From positions 1 through 8,545 of the forward strand of contig JANWWX010000040.1 in assembly GCA_025057195.1 (NCBI GenBank): DNA of 8,545 bases. The letters run 5' to 3'. Below, piece after piece: positions 7,046 through 8,545 of the stretch. Position 1 is the first letter of the stretch; the number at the start of each line of letters is the position of its first letter. This DNA is from Leptospiraceae bacterium. Its GTDB lineage: Bacteria; Spirochaetota; Leptospiria; Turneriellales; Turneriellaceae. A program made the position numbers and the translations under genes. The notes under the pieces were generated by a model. It searched no databases and was not told the DNA's origin. It saw only the letters and a program-made list of their open reading frames with translations.

Positions 7046-7068
7046 GGGTAAACACAGTATGTTAACCC
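7046..7068. promoter_or_regulatory. Imperfect palindrome, candidate operator shared by sigma factor and glutaredoxin genes
   Basis: GGGTAAACA (7046-7054) and TGTTAACCC (7060-7068) are inverted copies that match at 8 of 9 positions around the five-base spacer CAGTA. The element sits in the 55 bases between two divergent starts, 27 bases from the sigma-factor ATG and 7 bases from the glutaredoxin ATG. That is a typical place for a dimeric regulator to act on one or both genes. TATGTT (7058-7063) inside it could be a -10 box for the rightward gene, but it would sit only 11 bases before the ATG and has no good -35. Binding is an inference; only the symmetry is seen. Confidence 0.4.
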
Positions 7069-7074
7069 CACTCC

Positions 7075-7332
7075 ATGCAAAATACAACAGCGGTTGTCAT
7101 CTATACCAAAAATTACTGCCCTTACTGCCGGCGGGCGAAAGAATTTTTCCAAAGCCGAGGCATCGCGTTCGACGAAATTGACGTCACGCACGATCCCGAA
7201 GGATACGCCGCACTCAAAGCCCGAACCGGCCATATGACCGTGCCGCAGATTTTTATTCGGGGCGAATTCATCGGCGGTTTTAGCGATTTGCTCGAAAAAT
7301 TCCGCCGCGGCGAAATCCAGCTACCACAATAA
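7075..7332 (+). CDS. grxC: Glutaredoxin (GrxC-like, dithiol)
   Basis: A small 85-residue cytosolic thioredoxin-fold protein that uses glutathione (or another low-molecular-weight thiol) to reduce disulfides and mixed disulfides, for example in ribonucleotide reductase or oxidised proteins. VVIYTKNYCPYCRRAK (7-22) holds the dithiol active site CPYC (C15, C18). TVPQIFI (55-61) contains the cis-proline. GEFIGGFSDLLE (63-74) is the glutathione-binding GG-D region. Length and motif order match glutaredoxin 3 of proteobacteria. The ATG at 7075 lies seven bases after the palindrome and has no Shine-Dalgarno sequence, so the transcript leader must be very short or start inside the sigma-factor gene. 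A beta-lactamase-like gene follows on the same strand after 40 bases with no terminator, so the two may share a transcript. Confidence 0.94.
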   Translation: MQNTTAVVIYTKNYCPYCRRAKEFFQSRGIAFDEIDVTHDPEGYAALKARTGHMTVPQIFIRGEFIGGFSDLLEKFRRGEIQLPQ

Positions 7333-7372
7333 AAAATCCGCGACAAGCACAACGCCTTTACGACGCTGCCGC

Positions 7373-8545
7373 ATGGTTGCAATCCACGGCGAGTGCGCAC
7401 CGCGCTTTGCCGCGCTCCAAGCTGCCTTCCAGAAAAATTTTGCGGAAAACCGCGAGGTGGGCGCTGCGCTCTGTGTCTTCCACCAAGGCAAAAAGGTCGT
7501 CGATATCTGGGCTGGCTACCACGACGCCCAAAAGGCACTTCCCTGGCAAAAAGATACCCTGGTCACTGTTTTTTCGGTGACAAAGGCACTGGCTTCAATC
7601 TGCTTTTTGCTTTTGGCGAAGCGCAAAAAGTTCGATTACGACCGGCCAGTCAGCGATTATTGGCCAGATTTCGCCATGCGCGGCAAAAAGCATATCACAT
7701 GCCGGCAGTTACTCGAACACCGCGCAGGGCTTTATGCCATCGAAACCCCACTGACACTGCGCGACTTTGCCGAAAACTACCCCCGCGTCTATCGTGCACT
7801 CATTGAGCAACGCCCGCTCTATGTTCCCGAAAGCCAGCAGGGCTACGCCGCACAGGCCTGGGGTTGCTATGCCGCAGAACTTTTCCGCCACATTGCGGGG
7901 GAAAGCATTGGTAAATTTTTTGCGCGCGAGGTGGCCAAGCGCCTGGGTGTTGATGCCTTTATTGGCCTGCCTGCAGAAAAAGACCCGCAGGTGGCCACCC
8001 TCTATCCAGTGAGCACGGCAGAGCGGCTCACCGCATTGATCCCAGACATCGTTTTCGGCAATACCACGGAAGGGCGGATTGCGCGCGCATTCTTGAGTGG
8101 TGACCGCAGTATCGAAAAAGCCTACATGAACCCCGCTTTGGGACCCCACGGACTTTTGGTTTTTAACGAGCCGTGGCTGCGCAGGCTTGAGTTGCCATGG
8201 GCCAATGCTGTTGCCAATGCGCGCGGCCTTGCCACGATTATGAATACCTTTGCCACCAAGGGAGCAAACCCGTTTGCCGACCACGCACTCTTGCGCGAAC
8301 TCATGCGCCCCAACCCACTGCGCTATGATCTCGTGCTGCAAAAGCGTTTAGGTTGGAACCTTGGCTTCCTGAAAGAAGAGCTACACCTTTTTTCACCCCA
8401 TCCTGAATCTTTTGGCCACTCCGGCATGGGCGGCTCACTCGCCTGGGTGGATCCCAAATCCCAGTTGGCTTTTGCTTATGTCTGCAACAAAATGGACTAT
8501 CGCGTACGTCCGGAAAAAACCTTGCGGCTTTGCCACGCGCTCTAC
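7373..8545 (+). CDS. Serine beta-lactamase-fold hydrolase (class C / family VIII esterase / LACTB-like), 3' end beyond the window
   Basis: Continuous reading frame of 391 codons, with no stop before the right edge. The protein belongs to the class C beta-lactamase/DD-peptidase superfamily (COG1680). FSVTK gives the catalytic SxxK motif (S68, K71). LLEHRAGL (113-120) is the usual LLxHxxGL block. GYAAQAWG (157-164) supplies the second-motif tyrosine (Y158) in the form seen in family VIII esterases. FGHSGMGGSLAWVDP (347-361) replaces the KTG box of true beta-lactamases with HSG, again as in those esterases and LACTB-like proteins. No signal peptide or lipobox is visible, so it is probably cytosolic and more likely an esterase or amidase than an antibiotic-resistance enzyme; the substrate is unknown. 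The family is usually 380-430 residues, so only the tail should be missing. The ATG at 7373 is the first start in frame after glutaredoxin; no ribosome binding site is seen. Confidence 0.87.
   Translation, partial: MVAIHGECAPRFAALQAAFQKNFAENREVGAALCVFHQGKKVVDIWAGYHDAQKALPWQKDTLVTVFSVTKALASICFLLLAKRKKFDYDRPVSDYWPDFAMRGKKHITCRQLLEHRAGLYAIETPLTLRDFAENYPRVYRALIEQRPLYVPESQQGYAAQAWGCYAAELFRHIAGESIGKFFAREVAKRLGVDAFIGLPAEKDPQVATLYPVSTAERLTALIPDIVFGNTTEGRIARAFLSGDRSIEKAYMNPALGPHGLLVFNEPWLRRLELPWANAVANARGLATIMNTFATKGANPFADHALLRELMRPNPLRYDLVLQKRLGWNLGFLKEELHLFSPHPESFGHSGMGGSLAWVDPKSQLAFAYVCNKMDYRVRPEKTLRLCHALY

Noticed and set aside
7339..7372. Terminator between glutaredoxin and the hydrolase gene
   Set aside because: No stem followed by T residues can be drawn in these bases.
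7709..8341. 210-codon minus-strand open frame opposite the hydrolase
   Set aside because: It is antisense to a frame carrying SxxK, Tyr and HSG motifs; its own translation shows no recognisable domain.
1..8545. Mobile element, CRISPR array, tRNA/rRNA, toxin-antitoxin or defence system
   Set aside because: Both strands were read; no direct-repeat array, transposase, integrase, cloverleaf or paired small genes were found. The content is housekeeping genes.

Overview
The window looks like an ordinary, moderately GC-rich chromosomal segment from a diderm (Gram-negative-type) bacterium. A TonB-dependent outer-membrane receptor and a secreted M23 peptidase both imply an outer membrane and a periplasm. 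The wording of the LysM/M23 protein and of YebC reminds me most of Spirochaetota (Leptospirales-like). The aspartate-semialdehyde dehydrogenase has a plant/Verrucomicrobiota-like flavour. No rRNA or other decisive marker is present, so the phylum is a guess from memory.

Layout, left to right. The 3' part of a FecA-like ferric-siderophore receptor (+) ends in a strong hairpin terminator. After a non-coding gap comes yebC (+, translation/expression factor), meeting prmC (-, release-factor methyltransferase) tail to tail. A LysM-M23 cell-wall peptidase (+) diverges from prmC and converges on asd (-, lysine/threonine/methionine/diaminopimelate synthesis). An N-end-rule aminoacyl-tRNA-protein transferase (+) diverges from asd and converges on an ECF-type sigma factor (-). 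A glutaredoxin (+) diverges from the sigma gene across a 55-base gap holding an imperfect palindrome. Last is a serine beta-lactamase-fold hydrolase (+), still open at the right edge.

From yebC to the glutaredoxin every neighbouring pair is on opposite strands, so most genes must be transcribed alone. Only glutaredoxin and the beta-lactamase-like gene could share a transcript. The genes are mostly housekeeping functions with no common pathway. Two weak themes are the envelope (receptor, peptidase, DAP supply through asd, perhaps the hydrolase) and protein synthesis or turnover (yebC, prmC, the transferase).

I found no mobile element, CRISPR array, tRNA, rRNA, phage gene or defence system, and no convincing undescribed system. 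The most interesting leftovers are the palindrome between the sigma factor and glutaredoxin genes, the same TTAG stop-codon overlap at two convergent junctions, and the absence of clear Shine-Dalgarno sequences at all eight visible starts.
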